Positions 1 through 11,567 of a DNA stretch of 64,000 bases are shown here, piece after piece (the stretch's first letter is position 1; the number at the start of each line of letters is the position of its first letter). This DNA is from Streptomyces albofaciens JCM 4342. Lineage in GTDB: Bacteria; Actinomycetota; Actinomycetes; Streptomycetales; Streptomycetaceae. The stretch covers positions 2,105,501 to 2,169,500 of the forward strand of contig NZ_PDCM01000001.1 of NCBI RefSeq assembly GCF_008634025.1. Direction: 5' to 3'. The notes under the pieces were generated by a model. That model was given only the letters and a program-made list of their open reading frames with translations, was not told the DNA's origin and ran no database searches. Both the position numbers and the translations under genes were made by a program.

Positions 1-34
1 CGGCCTGCCGCAGCAGCTCCAGTTCGTCAGTCAA
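1..34 (-). CDS. start of a CU044_5270-like protein, partial
   Basis: Only the first eleven codons are inside the window, reading L(M)[10 protein letters not shown] from a TTG start. An AGGAGG ribosome site lies about 9 bases upstream, and the start overlaps the stop of the sigma factor gene by 8 bases. In Streptomyces, membrane proteins of the CU044_5270 family often begin with a similar (T/N)ELELLR sequence and follow ECF sigma genes, where they may act as anti-sigma-like partners. The family call rests on this short match and the gene order, so it is tentative. Confidence 0.5.
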   Translation of the reverse strand, partial: MTDELELLRQA

Positions 35-716
35 GGCTGCGGCCTCCTGCTCGGGTCGGCACCGCGGGCGCGGGCATGGGGGGTCGTGCGGTCGTACGGC
101 GGGTGCGCGGGGGAGGCGGGGCGGGGGCCGGGCCCGCCTTCCGGCGCAGGCGGTCGATCTGTGTACGGAGCCGGTTGCGGGCCCGGTGCAGCCGCATCGC
201 CGCGGCGCTCTGGCTACAGCCCAGGGTGACGGCCAGTTCCTGGAGGGTCAGCTCCTCCCAGGCCGTGAGGCGCAGGACTTCCTGGTCGGCGGGGGAGAGG
301 CGCTCCAGGGCCTCGTGCACCCAGGAGCCCGGCCGCTCCGCGTCGGGGCTGTCCACGGTCTGGCGGCGGTGCGCGGCCTCGTGGTTGCCGAGGCGGTGCA
401 GCAGGCGCCGGTAGCGGCCGAAGCCGCGCACCGTGTTCGACAGGCAGTTGCGGGCCACTCCGTACAGCCAGGGCAGCGGCGACTCCGGCAGCTCGGCCCG
501 GCGCCGCCAGGCTATGGAGAAGACCTCCGCCACCACCTCCTCCACGTCGTCCGCCCGGTCGTCGTCCAGCCGCCGGGCGACGAAGCGGCTGACGGCCCAG
601 TAGTGCGCGCGGTAGGCGTCGGCGAAGGCCTCGTCGAGGTCCCTGCCGCCGCCCTGGGCGCTCTCCTCGCCGGTGACCCCGCCGGAAGCGTCGTCGGGGG
701 CTGCGTCCTTGCTCAT
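27..716 (-). CDS. ECF-subfamily RNA polymerase sigma factor
   Basis: A 229-residue extracytoplasmic-function sigma factor. Region 2 runs from about residue 30 to 95 ([16 protein letters not shown] and the WLYGVARN segment). Region 4 runs from about 140 to 195, with the helix-turn-helix [20 protein letters not shown]. The last 30 residues are Pro/Arg-rich. ATG at 716 was chosen over the longer reading because it begins a normal region 2 spacing. The downstream gene overlaps its stop, which suggests an anti-sigma-type partner. It is divergent from ctaD with about 80 bases between the starts, so it may control the oxidase gene; that is inference only. Confidence 0.9.
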   Translation of the reverse strand: MSKDAAPDDASGGVTGEESAQGGGRDLDEAFADAYRAHYWAVSRFVARRLDDDRADDVEEVVAEVFSIAWRRRAELPESPLPWLYGVARNCLSNTVRGFGRYRRLLHRLGNHEAAHRRQTVDSPDAERPGSWVHEALERLSPADQEVLRLTAWEELTLQELAVTLGCSQSAAAMRLHRARNRLRTQIDRLRRKAGPAPAPPPPRTRRTTARPPMPAPAVPTRAGGRSLD

Positions 717-797
717 GATCTGTTGGTGTCCGGCACGCCTGAGATCTTCACACCCTCGTGCGGTGAAGTTTTCTCCGGCCCCGGACACCTACCGGGC

Positions 798-2440
<1,643 letters not shown>

Positions 2441-2444
<4 letters not shown>

Positions 2445-2794
2445 GCGCTGGTACGCCGGTGAACACGGCCGAGGCGATCAACGAGATCGAGGGGTTTCTG
2501 CTCTGGGAGGCGGAGAAGGACCGGGCACGCGTCCGGGCCCGGGAATTCGGCGACCGGCTGCCGTGGCTGACGCGGGACCAACGCGCCGAGGTCGAGCGGC
2601 AGTACCAGGCCGACCAGCTGGAGTTCTCCCGCGTGTATCTACGGCGGATCGCGGCCCGCAGCGGCGAGCTGCGCGCAGAATACGAGGGCGTGTACCGGGA
2701 GCTGCGGCGCCGGCTGGTCACCGGTTTCCTGGCCGCGGCCGTGGTGCTGGTGAGCGGCGCGGTGACGGTAGCCGTTGCCCTCACCGGCGGGTGA
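2441..2794 (+). CDS. small C-terminally anchored membrane protein
   Basis: 117 residues. Its ATG overlaps the ctaD stop (ATGA), so translation is probably coupled. The first 85 residues are highly charged and predicted helical (many Glu, Arg and RRxAxR patterns). One hydrophobic helix (about 92-114, [22 protein letters not shown]) ends the protein, giving a tail-anchored layout. I recognise no family. Its position suggests an accessory or assembly factor for this oxidase subunit. The last codons and the stop form the left part of a terminator hairpin. Confidence 0.8.
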
Positions 2795-2804
2795 GGGCAA
2801 CGGC
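2771..2804 (+). terminator. intrinsic terminator overlapping the stop codon
   Basis: Perfect 15-bp stem (GCCGTTGCCCTCACC and its complement) with a 4-base loop. The hairpin includes the last codons and the TGA of the preceding gene. It ends the ctaD transcript; there is no U-tract, as is common in Streptomyces. Confidence 0.85.
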
Positions 2805-2931
2805 CTGACGACGACCGGGGGCGGCCGCGGCCGAGGGGGCTGCCGGCGGGCGCCTCCCGGCCGTCGGCCGGGGCCACCGTCGGCCGTCGGCGGCCGGACA
2901 CCGGGTGGCGGCCGTCAGACGGTGACGGCCG

Positions 2932-3912
<981 letters not shown>

Positions 3913-4416
3913 TCAGCCGCGCGGCTGCGGGTGGGACGGCGCCGGACCGCTGTCGGACGGTGCCGGTCCATTGCCGGACGGTGCCGGTCCGGTGCCGGAC
4001 GGCCCGGTCTCCGCCGCGGCGCCGTCCGCCTCCGGCTCCGGCAGCGGGCGGGGCTGCCAGGCGAAGATCATGCCGCCGCCGAGGATGCCGACGACGGTGC
4101 CGAACAGGAACCCGCCGAGGTTGGACATCACCAGCGCGGCGGCGGAGACCAGGACGGTGAGGACGCCCGCCAGCCCCCGGTAGTGCGGCGCGAACCACGC
4201 GGACAGGCCCATGAGGATCATCACCAGGCCCATCAGGACGGACGGTATCCCGGCGATGCCCTGCTGGAGCATGACCTTGAGCGGCGCCAGCGGGATGGCG
4301 CAGATCTCCGCACCGGCGACGACGGCCGCCAGCCCGCCCCAGAAGGGGCGGCCCTTGCGCCAGCGGCGCCAGGCCGCCCACCCGCGCCGCCAGGTGCCCT
4401 GCCCGGTCAGAAGCAT
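3913..4416 (-). CDS. DUF6114 domain membrane protein
   Basis: 167 residues. After a basic N-terminus (WRRGWAAWRRWRKGRPFWGG) come about four membrane helices (roughly 30-120), then a cytoplasmic or outer tail with repeats of GPAPS. This matches the DUF6114 family of actinobacteria, which is nearly always encoded beside DUF6230. The ATG overlaps the end of the DUF6230 gene by 10 bases, so the two are translationally coupled. Biochemical role unknown. Confidence 0.85.
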   Translation of the reverse strand: MLLTGQGTWRRGWAAWRRWRKGRPFWGGLAAVVAGAEICAIPLAPLKVMLQQGIAGIPSVLMGLVMILMGLSAWFAPHYRGLAGVLTVLVSAAALVMSNLGGFLFGTVVGILGGGMIFAWQPRPLPEPEADGAAAETGPSGTGPAPSGNGPAPSDSGPAPSHPQPRG

Positions 4417-5027
4417 TCCTTCTTGCCCTTGGAGATCTTCATGCTCAGGCCGGCCAGCCGGAACGTCCCGGCGTTGGTCGCCCAGGCCGTCTGCTTGAGG
4501 TTGGTGATGCTGACGTCGTCGGCCTGCTGGGCGAACAGGTCCTGCATGCCCTGCGCGGTCGCGGGGCCCTTGTCGAGGGTGGAGGCGTCCCGGCCGATCT
4601 CGATGTTGTTGAAGGACGCGTTGCCGGAGAGCTGGGTCGCGTCCACGAAGAGGTCGGTCGCCTTGACCGGCGTACTGCCGCCGCCCGCGGTGAGGTTGAG
4701 CGAGATGTCGCCGATGACCGGCAGTGTGGTGACCACCGACTGGCACAGTTTGTGCAGGTCGGCCTTCTTGATGGCGGTCACGGCCACCGGCAGCAGGTCG
4801 CCCCGGGCGTTCTGGTCGACGCCGCCGTACTGGGCGAACCCGTCGCCCTTGAGGGAGGCGGCGGACACCTTGAACTGCTGGCCCGAGACGGCGAACGAGG
4901 CCGCCAGCGCGCCGTTGGCCAGGGCGATGGCCAGTGCGGCGGTCCCGGCGAAGGCCGGGACGGACAGCACGGCGAACTTGCGCCAGCTCACCCGCCCCGT
5001 GACGTGTCTGCCGTGTGCGTCCTTCAT
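4407..5027 (-). CDS. DUF6230 family secreted protein
   Basis: 206 residues. The N-terminus is basic, then hydrophobic at about 20-43 (FAVLSVPAFAGTAALAIALA), acting as a signal or anchor. The mature domain has the DUF6230 features: FAVSGQQFKVSA near the start, a YGGVDQNARG segment and a final KGKKECF. The family is lipid-envelope-associated in actinobacteria but has no defined reaction. ATG at 5027 is preceded by AAGGGG. A good promoter with an overlapping dyad lies upstream. First gene of a two- or three-gene operon. Confidence 0.87.
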   Translation of the reverse strand: MKDAHGRHVTGRVSWRKFAVLSVPAFAGTAALAIALANGALAASFAVSGQQFKVSAASLKGDGFAQYGGVDQNARGDLLPVAVTAIKKADLHKLCQSVVTTLPVIGDISLNLTAGGGSTPVKATDLFVDATQLSGNASFNNIEIGRDASTLDKGPATAQGMQDLFAQQADDVSITNLKQTAWATNAGTFRLAGLSMKISKGKKECF

Positions 5028-5166
5028 GAGAGTGGTCCCCTTCGAAGTGCGGTGGATCGCGCTGCCGAGAGTTGTGGGGGAAGATGCCGGCACCGGGCCA
5101 GGATGTGGGGACACGTGGGGATCACGTGAAGGGTGTAGAGAACTGGCCGGTGTTACTGGCGAGTTG

Positions 5167-5195
5167 AATGTAAGTCTGCCAGTACCCGTTGGCAA
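5167..5195 (-). promoter_or_regulatory. promoter of the DUF6230 operon with overlapping dyad
   Basis: Reading the minus strand: a -35 TTGCCA, an exact 17-base spacer and a -10 TACATT, which is close to the housekeeping consensus. A 7-bp inverted repeat (TACTGGC and GCCAGTA, 5154-5184) straddles the -10 element and would place a repressor over the polymerase site. The regulator is not identified. Confidence 0.7.
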
Positions 5196-5236
5196 GGTTG
5201 AGGACCGAAGGAAGCGCGGGAGGCGCAAAAGCGACG

Positions 5237-5322
5237 CGTGCCGTACGGAAGCCGGGCGTCGCCGTACGGATAGGGAACGCGTGCCGTACGGAGCGCCGGG
5301 CATCGCCGTACGGATACGGAAC
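5237..5322. repeat. two copies of a 43-bp direct repeat
   Basis: Two consecutive imperfect 43-bp copies, each with CGTGCCGTACGGA followed by CGCCGTACGGAT. They fill most of the 302-base gap between the DUF6230 promoter and the cyp125 stop. GTACGG palindromic elements may give transcription-termination hairpins. Confidence 0.7.
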
Positions 5323-5329
5323 CCGCGCC

Positions 5330-6562
5330 CTACACGTACCGGACCCGCAGCTCCTTCACCCCGTTGAGCCAGGCCGACCGCAGCCGGCGCGGGGTGCCCG
5401 CGAGGGCGATGTCCGGCATGGCGTCGGCGATGGCCTGGAAGATCAGGTCGATCTCCAGGACGGCGAGCGACTTGCCGAGGCAGAAGTGCGGGCCGCCCCC
5501 GCCGAAGCCCAGGTGGGGGTTGGGGTCACGGGTGATGTCGAACGCGTAGGGGCGCTCGAAGACCTCCGGGTCGTGGTTGGCGGAGGCGTAGAACAGGCCG
5601 ACGCGCTGGCCCTTGCCGATCCGGGCGCCGCCCAGGGTGGTGTCCTGGGTGGCGGTCCGCTGGAAGGAGACGACGGGCGTCGCCCAGCGCACGATCTCGT
5701 CGGCCGTGGTGCCGGGCCGCTCGCGCTTGTACAGCTCCCACTGGTCGGGGTGCGTCAGGAACGCGTGCATGCCGTGGGTGATCGCGTTGCGCGTGGTCTC
5801 GTTGCCCGCGACGGCCAGCAGCAGGACGAAGAACCCGAACTCGTCGGACGCGAGGTTGCCCTCGTCCTCCGCAGCGACGAGCCGGCTGACGATGTCCTGG
5901 GCGGGGCACTCCTTGCGGGCCGCGGCCAGGTTCATCGCGTACGAGATCAGCTCCGCCGCCGCGGTGCTGCCGACCTCCTCGGTGATGGCCAGCTCCGGAT
6001 CGTCGTACGCGATCATCTTGTTCGACCAGTCGAAGATCCGGGCCCGGTCGTCCTGGGGGATGCCGATCAGCTCGGCGATGGCCTGGAGGGGCAGTTCGCA
6101 GGCGACATCGGTGACGAAGTCGCCGGACTCCTTGCGCCGTGCCTCGGCGACGATGGTCCGCGCGCGGGTGCGCAGCGCGTCCTCCAGGGCGCGGATGGCG
6201 CGGGGCGTGAAGCCGCGCTGGACGATCTGGCGGACCCGGGTGTGCTCCGGCGGGTCCATGTTCAGCATGATCAGCTTCTGGACGTCGATCCGGTCGCGGG
6301 TCATGGCCGCGTTGAACCGGATGATCGAGGTGTTGACGCTCGCCGAGAAGACCTCCGGCCGGGTGGAGACCTCCTTGACGTCCTCGTGGCGGCTCACCAC
6401 CCAGTACCCGTCGTCACCGAACCCGGCGACACCGTGCGGCTGGGCGTTCCACCAGACGGGGGTGGTACGCCGCAGCTGCGCGAACTCCGGCAGCGGTACG
6501 CGGCTCTGGTAGACGTCGGGGTCGGTGAAGTCGAACCCGTCGGGCAGCGCGGGGCATGGCAT
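5330..6562 (-). CDS. cyp125: steroid C26/C27 monooxygenase, CYP125 family
   Basis: Cytochrome P450 of 410 residues, closely resembling mycobacterial CYP125, which oxidises the terminal methyl of the cholesterol side chain. Landmarks: the CYP125-like N-terminus (PALPDGFDFTDPDVY, VWWNAQ), I-helix AGNETT at 252-257, K-helix EIVR at 289-292, and heme loop FGGGGPHFC with ligand Cys361. No membrane anchor. ATG at 6562 gives the family length. It is divergent from fadA5, the same arrangement as Rv3545c/Rv3546 in M. tuberculosis. A CTGACGGGCCGTCAG palindrome lies 76 bases upstream. Electrons may come from the ferredoxin at 19929-20213. Confidence 0.93.
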   Translation of the reverse strand: MPCPALPDGFDFTDPDVYQSRVPLPEFAQLRRTTPVWWNAQPHGVAGFGDDGYWVVSRHEDVKEVSTRPEVFSASVNTSIIRFNAAMTRDRIDVQKLIMLNMDPPEHTRVRQIVQRGFTPRAIRALEDALRTRARTIVAEARRKESGDFVTDVACELPLQAIAELIGIPQDDRARIFDWSNKMIAYDDPELAITEEVGSTAAAELISYAMNLAAARKECPAQDIVSRLVAAEDEGNLASDEFGFFVLLLAVAGNETTRNAITHGMHAFLTHPDQWELYKRERPGTTADEIVRWATPVVSFQRTATQDTTLGGARIGKGQRVGLFYASANHDPEVFERPYAFDITRDPNPHLGFGGGGPHFCLGKSLAVLEIDLIFQAIADAMPDIALAGTPRRLRSAWLNGVKELRVRYV

Positions 6563-6594
6563 CTCGGCGACTCCAGCTCTGGTCCGGCCCGGTA

Positions 6595-6610
6595 CCCGTA
6601 CCGGTACGGG
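6595..6610. promoter_or_regulatory. perfect 16-bp palindrome before cyp125
   Basis: CCCGTACCGGTACGGG, a perfect palindrome about 33 bases before the cyp125 start. It could be an mRNA leader hairpin or an operator; nothing decides between these. Confidence 0.4.
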
Positions 6611-6637
6611 TCGGTGAGTACCGGCGATCGGCCGACC

Positions 6638-6652
6638 CTGACGGGCCGTCAG
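6638..6652. promoter_or_regulatory. CTGACGGGCCGTCAG operator-like palindrome, cyp125 side
   Basis: 15-bp near-perfect palindrome 76 bases upstream of cyp125. Equivalent sites stand before the aldehyde dehydrogenase, the F420 oxidoreductase, the Ltp-type thiolase and the MaoC operon in this window. The binding protein is unknown. Confidence 0.65.
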
Positions 6653-6799
6653 CTCGTTGCGGTGAAGGTAGTGACGAGTTCCATACGTGGCAAGGGGCGC
6701 GGCGCGCAAACCCGGTCCGTACGCCGCCCGTTGGGCGCGGAAGACCCGTGCAGCACCCTTGCGCCCCCGGTCGCGGCTCAAAGAGACTGTCCGGGGAAC

Positions 6800-8041
<1,242 letters not shown>

Positions 8042-8053
8042 CGGTCCGGGGGG

Positions 8054-8626
8054 TCACGCCTCCTCCAGGATCTCGCCCATCACCCGGCTCAGGGCGTGGC
8101 CCGTCCGGGGCCGCTCCCGCGTCAGCAGGCCGACCGCGCGGCCCAGCCATTCCCCGTCGCCGAACCGGTGGAACTCCTTGGCGGCGCCGACATGCCCGAG
8201 CAGCGACTGCAACAGCGCGAGTTCCGTCATGGTGTAGCGGCGGGGGTGGCGGTCGAAGGCGGCCTGCCAGTCCTCGTACGGGTGGCGCAGCGTCATGTGC
8301 AGATAGCCGCGGCCGACGCCCTGCCACGGGCCCGGAAGCCCGCCGATCCACCCCAGCGGGCTCACGGAGCCGTAGTGCGGGTACTTGCCGCCCAGGGTGA
8401 AGCCGATGCCCAGCATGATCCTGGACCAGGGGATCAGCAGCTCGTCGGCGGGTGTGCGGGCGTGCTGGTACATCCCGTCGGCGCGGAACTCCAGCCACAG
8501 GCCGCCCGGCCGGAAGCAGTCCCCCACCACCCAGTGGCCGTCGACGCACTCCAGTGGCCCCAGCGACGCGCTCGTCCGGCCGGCCTCGCCGCGTGTCCCA
8601 CTCGCCCCGCAACCAGTGTCACTCAT
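8054..8626 (-). CDS. hypothetical protein, Streptomyces-restricted type
   Basis: 190 residues, convergent with fadA5 12 bases away. No signal peptide or membrane helix. Trp/Gly/His-rich segments such as DCFRPGGLWLEFRADG, PWSRIMLGIGF and LHMTLRHPYEDW suggest a compact beta-rich fold, perhaps PH-like. I do not recognise a family. The C-terminal third is helical. It lies alone between convergent fadA5 and a divergent DinB-like gene. Confidence 0.75.
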   Translation of the reverse strand: MSDTGCGASGTRGEAGRTSASLGPLECVDGHWVVGDCFRPGGLWLEFRADGMYQHARTPADELLIPWSRIMLGIGFTLGGKYPHYGSVSPLGWIGGLPGPWQGVGRGYLHMTLRHPYEDWQAAFDRHPRRYTMTELALLQSLLGHVGAAKEFHRFGDGEWLGRAVGLLTRERPRTGHALSRVMGEILEEA

Positions 8627-8716
8627 CCCGTAATTGGATCACATGTACGACGAAAGGGGCGGCCGTCGCACGGTCGGTTCCGGGGCGTTGTCAGTGGTCC
8701 CTGCCACACTCGCCTC

Positions 8717-9286
8717 ATGACCGAATCAGGGGCACAGGCAGGGAGTTCGCCGACCGTGCCGCCGCCGGTGTGGGCGGCCGAGGGCGACGCGCGGCGGCGT
8801 CCGCCGCTGGTGGGTGACGAGCGGGAGATCCTCACCGGCTATCTGGAGTGGCACCGCGCCACCTTCGAGCTGAAGTGCTCGGGGGTGCCCGCCGGGCGGC
8901 TCTCGGAGCGGTCGGTGCCGCCGTCCGGGCTGAGCCTGCACGGGCTGATACGGCACCTCGCCGGGGTCGAACGGTGGTGGTTCCACATCCAGTTCGCGGG
9001 CGAAGCGGTCCCGATGCTCCACTACTCCGACGACGACCCCGACCAGGATTTCGACGACCTGTCCGGGGACCCGGCCCAGGCCCTCGCGCTCTGGCGCGAG
9101 CAGTGCGAGCACTCCCGCGCCATCGTGGCCGCCGCACCGTCCCTGGACGCCACGGGCGTCCACGCGGCATCGGGCGACCCGGTCTCCCTGCGCCGCGTAC
9201 TGGTCCACCTCATAGCCGAGTACGCCCAGCACAACGGCCACGCCGATCTGCTGCGCGAGCGGATCGACGGGGCCACCGGGAACTGA
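8717..9286 (+). CDS. DinB/DUF664 family protein
   Basis: 189 residues. The four-helix DinB/YfiT-like fold is indicated by LTGYLEWHRATFELKCSGV, SLHGLIRHLAGVERWWFH and LRRVLVHLIAEYAQHNGHADLLRE. The three His typical of the metal site appear at HLAGVERWW, HLIAEYAQH and NGHAD. Members are often mycothiol- or bacillithiol-linked transferases, but substrates are mostly unknown. ATG at 8717 was chosen because the upstream part is outside the fold. Monocistronic. Confidence 0.87.
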   Translation: MTESGAQAGSSPTVPPPVWAAEGDARRRPPLVGDEREILTGYLEWHRATFELKCSGVPAGRLSERSVPPSGLSLHGLIRHLAGVERWWFHIQFAGEAVPMLHYSDDDPDQDFDDLSGDPAQALALWREQCEHSRAIVAAAPSLDATGVHAASGDPVSLRRVLVHLIAEYAQHNGHADLLRERIDGATGN

Positions 9287-9394
9287 CGGGCGGGGTTTCG
9301 GCGCGGGCCCTCAGGGTAGGCGCGGCTGGCTGAAACGCCCCTACGTACACTCGTGCGGCGTCCGGGTCGGCTCATTTTTTTGGAGGAGATGGAA

Positions 9395-9595
9395 TTGGCA
9401 AAGCCCCCCTTCGCGGCTTTGATCTGTGCGCTCGCGGGGCTTGGCACGGCGCTGGGTTTCCTGGCGGTCGAGCTGCGCGCGGACGGCTACGAGCAGTACG
9501 TGGAGTCGGTGACCACCGCCGCCGGAGTGATCTACATTGCCGCCGCCCTGGTCGGGGTGACGTGGTTCCGGGCCCGCCGGGCGGACGCGGACTGA
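9395..9595 (+). CDS. small two-helix membrane protein
   Basis: 66 residues from a TTG start at 9395, with GGAGGAG 6 bases upstream; the ATG at 9389 lies too close to that site. Two membrane helices (about 6-25 FAALICALAGLGTALGFLAV and 42-58 TTAAGVIYIAAALVGVTWF) are joined by a short polar loop, with a basic/acidic tail. No family recognised. Followed by a strong terminator. Confidence 0.7.
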   Translation: MAKPPFAALICALAGLGTALGFLAVELRADGYEQYVESVTTAAGVIYIAAALVGVTWFRARRADAD

Positions 9596-9619
9596 GGCCC
9601 TTCCGGGCCCGGGCAGACC

Positions 9620-9652
9620 GAAGCGGCCGACACCAGGGGTGTCGGCCGCTTC
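9620..9652. terminator. bidirectional terminator
   Basis: Perfect 15-bp stem (GAAGCGGCCGACACC and complement) with a 3-base loop between the convergent small membrane protein gene and the transglycosylase-like gene. It can serve both strands. Confidence 0.85.
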
Positions 9653-9695
9653 GCCCTGTCCGCGATGGCGGGCAGCCCGCCTGATCCGTGGGGGA

Positions 9696-10142
9696 TCAGT
9701 ACCAGTTGTGGGACTGCCAGAAGTCCCAGGCGGCGCAGGGGCTGCCGTAGGTGGAGTTCATGTAGTCCAGGCCCCACTTGACCTGGGTCTCCGGGTTGGT
9801 CTTCCAGTCCGGCCCGGCCGAGGCCATCTTCGAGCCGGGCTGCGCCTGCACGAGGCCGTAGGCGCCGCTGGACGGGTTGGTCGCGGTGGGGTCCCAGCCG
9901 CTCTCACGCTCGACGATGTTGCTGAAGCACTGGTACTGCGCCTGGTCCGGGATCAGCTTGTGCGCCGCGGCCCGCGCGTCGCTCGCCGTCGCGGCGGACG
10001 GCGCCTGGGCCGGGGCGGCGGCCTGGGCCGGCGTGGCGGCGAAGGCCGCGGCCGAAGCACCCAGGGCGACGGCACCGGCCGTGACGACGGCCTTCTTGTG
10101 GGCGGCGAGACGGCGGGTGATCGTGGACGAGGTGACGCTCAC
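9696..10142 (-). CDS. secreted transglycosylase/lysozyme-fold protein
   Basis: 148 residues from GTG at 10142 with a GGAAGG site about 10 bases upstream. The signal peptide covers about 1-42 (HKKAVVTAGAVALGASAAAFAATPAQA). The mature C-terminal half has the SLT/lysozyme-like signature: NIVERESGWDPTATNPSSGAYGLVQ with catalytic Glu80, then DWKTNPETQVKWGLDYM and a final W-rich HNWY. It probably cleaves peptidoglycan in the wall. The 429-base region upstream has no other gene. Confidence 0.85.
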   Translation of the reverse strand: MSVTSSTITRRLAAHKKAVVTAGAVALGASAAAFAATPAQAAAPAQAPSAATASDARAAAHKLIPDQAQYQCFSNIVERESGWDPTATNPSSGAYGLVQAQPGSKMASAGPDWKTNPETQVKWGLDYMNSTYGSPCAAWDFWQSHNWY

Positions 10143-10571
10143 GGGAGGGGAAGCCTTCCGTCGGGGTGCAAGGGAAGCCGCCGAGGGCGCACCCGGGGGG
10201 AGGAGAGGCGCGCTGCTCTCGGCGACACGTCCACCCTGGGAAGTGGTCGGGGGGCAGGGCAATACCCGCTCGTACTAGTGGATCTCGCATGCGGGGTGGA
10301 AAGTCCCGCCCGTCGGGGCCCGAGGGGGAGCGGATCGCGGGGAGCGCGGGGCCTACTAAGGGCTGTCGTACGTGACGGAAGTCCTGTGCGTGAGGTCACA
10401 GGAGGAGGGGGTGTGGCAGGCGGTGCCGTAATGGCCCGTCTCGCCAGTGGGCCCTTACGGGCTGGGGGCGCTGCGGGTGGGGACCGTACCCGCGGCGCCG
10501 CCGTGCGGATGGGGACCGTATCCGCGGCGCCGCCGTGCGGAGGGGGACCGTACCCGCGGCGCCGCCGAAGG
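10143..10571. other. gene-free spacer with 32-bp tandem repeats
   Basis: No convincing gene. The part near 10143-10400 is the upstream region of the transglycosylase-like gene. From 10479 to 10568 there are three consecutive 32-bp repeats (GGGGACCGTAnCCGCGGCGC core), each holding the self-complementary GCGGCGCCGC. They lie just past the ECF S-component stop and could act as terminators. I looked for a c-di-AMP riboswitch before the secreted hydrolase and did not see one. Confidence 0.6.
10479..10568. repeat. three 32-bp tandem repeats
   Basis: Copies begin at 10479, 10511 and 10543. Each contains GCGGCGCCGC, able to form a hairpin, directly downstream of the transporter operon. Confidence 0.75.
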
Positions 10572-11567
10572 TTACTTGGGAGCGTCCGGAGCCGGTGCTG
10601 GCGATACCGGCCCCGGCTCCTGCCCCGGCCCCGGCTCCCGTCCCGGCCCGGTCCCCGTCCCGGCCCCGGGCCGCGGGTCGCCGAAGGCCGCCGGTACGTC
10701 GAAAGCCGCCCGGCGCGTCGCCCGGCGCAGGGCCTTGAGGAGGGGGCCGCCCAGGGTGAGGGTCAGCACGACGGTGACCGCGGCGCGCGGCAGGTCCCAG
10801 CCGAGCGAGGTCGCCAGGCAGTACGCCACGAAGCGGGCCAGGTTGTCGGGCAGCGGGTCGCCCGGCACGAACGAGACGCCGGAGGCCATGCCGCCGATGT
10901 ACGGCCAGCCCTGGAGGTTCATGACCAGGCCGTACAGGACGGCGGAGACCGCGCCGTACACCGCGATCATGACCAGCTCGCGGCGCCCGCGCAGCCGGTC
11001 CGGGCCCGGCAGCAGCCCCGCGCCCATCGCCACCCACCCCATGGACAGCATCTGGAACGGCAGCCACGGCCCCACGCCCCCGGTCAGCAGCGCGGAGGCG
11101 AACATCGACACCGAGCCGAGCACGAACCCGAAGCCCGGCCCCAGCACCCGCCCGGCCAGCACCATCAGGAAGAACATCGGCTCGATGCCGGCGGTGCCCG
11201 CGCCGAGCGGGCGCATCGCCGCGCCCGCGGCGGCCAGGACGCCGAGCATGGCGATGGCCTTCGCGTCCAGGCTGGGCGTGCCGCGGGTGGCGGTGGCCGC
11301 CGAGGTGTCGGCGATCGTGGCCACGACCACGGCGAGCAGCAGCGGCAGCAGGGCCGCGAACAGCCACGGCGCGTCCTTGGAGTGCGCGAGCCCGGAGGTG
11401 GAACTGGCCAGCAGCGGCCAGCCGAACGCCATCACGCCGATGACGGACACGAGGACGAGCGCGGCGACGGACCGCGGCCCCAGCCGTACGGCCCGCACCT
11501 GCCGGTCCGCCGGTGCCGTCCGGCGCCGTCGCCCCGGCCCCGGACGTGCCGCGTCGTGGCGGGTCAT
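10572..11567 (-). CDS. ECF transporter substrate-binding (S) component, probably cobalamin-type
   Basis: 331 residues with six to eight membrane helices (about 30-270) and a Pro/Gly-rich tail of GTGTGPGREPGPGQ type. The helix pattern with GIEPMFFLMVLAGRVLGPGFGFVLGSVSMFASALLTGG is typical of ECF S-components of the CbrT/HmpT type. ATG overlaps the ABC ATPase stop (ATGA), making it the last gene of a five-gene coupled operon. The operon leader holds a cobalamin riboswitch, so the likely substrate is cobalamin or a precursor. Substrate is inferred. Confidence 0.85.
   Translation of the reverse strand: MTRHDAARPGPGRRRRTAPADRQVRAVRLGPRSVAALVLVSVIGVMAFGWPLLASSTSGLAHSKDAPWLFAALLPLLLAVVVATIADTSAATATRGTPSLDAKAIAMLGVLAAAGAAMRPLGAGTAGIEPMFFLMVLAGRVLGPGFGFVLGSVSMFASALLTGGVGPWLPFQMLSMGWVAMGAGLLPGPDRLRGRRELVMIAVYGAVSAVLYGLVMNLQGWPYIGGMASGVSFVPGDPLPDNLARFVAYCLATSLGWDLPRAAVTVVLTLTLGGPLLKALRRATRRAAFDVPAAFGDPRPGAGTGTGPGREPGPGQEPGPVSPAPAPDAPK

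Noticed and set aside
10143..10478. c-di-AMP (ydaO) riboswitch before the secreted transglycosylase-like gene
   Set aside because: Such riboswitches often precede wall hydrolase genes, but the conserved core is not found on the relevant strand.
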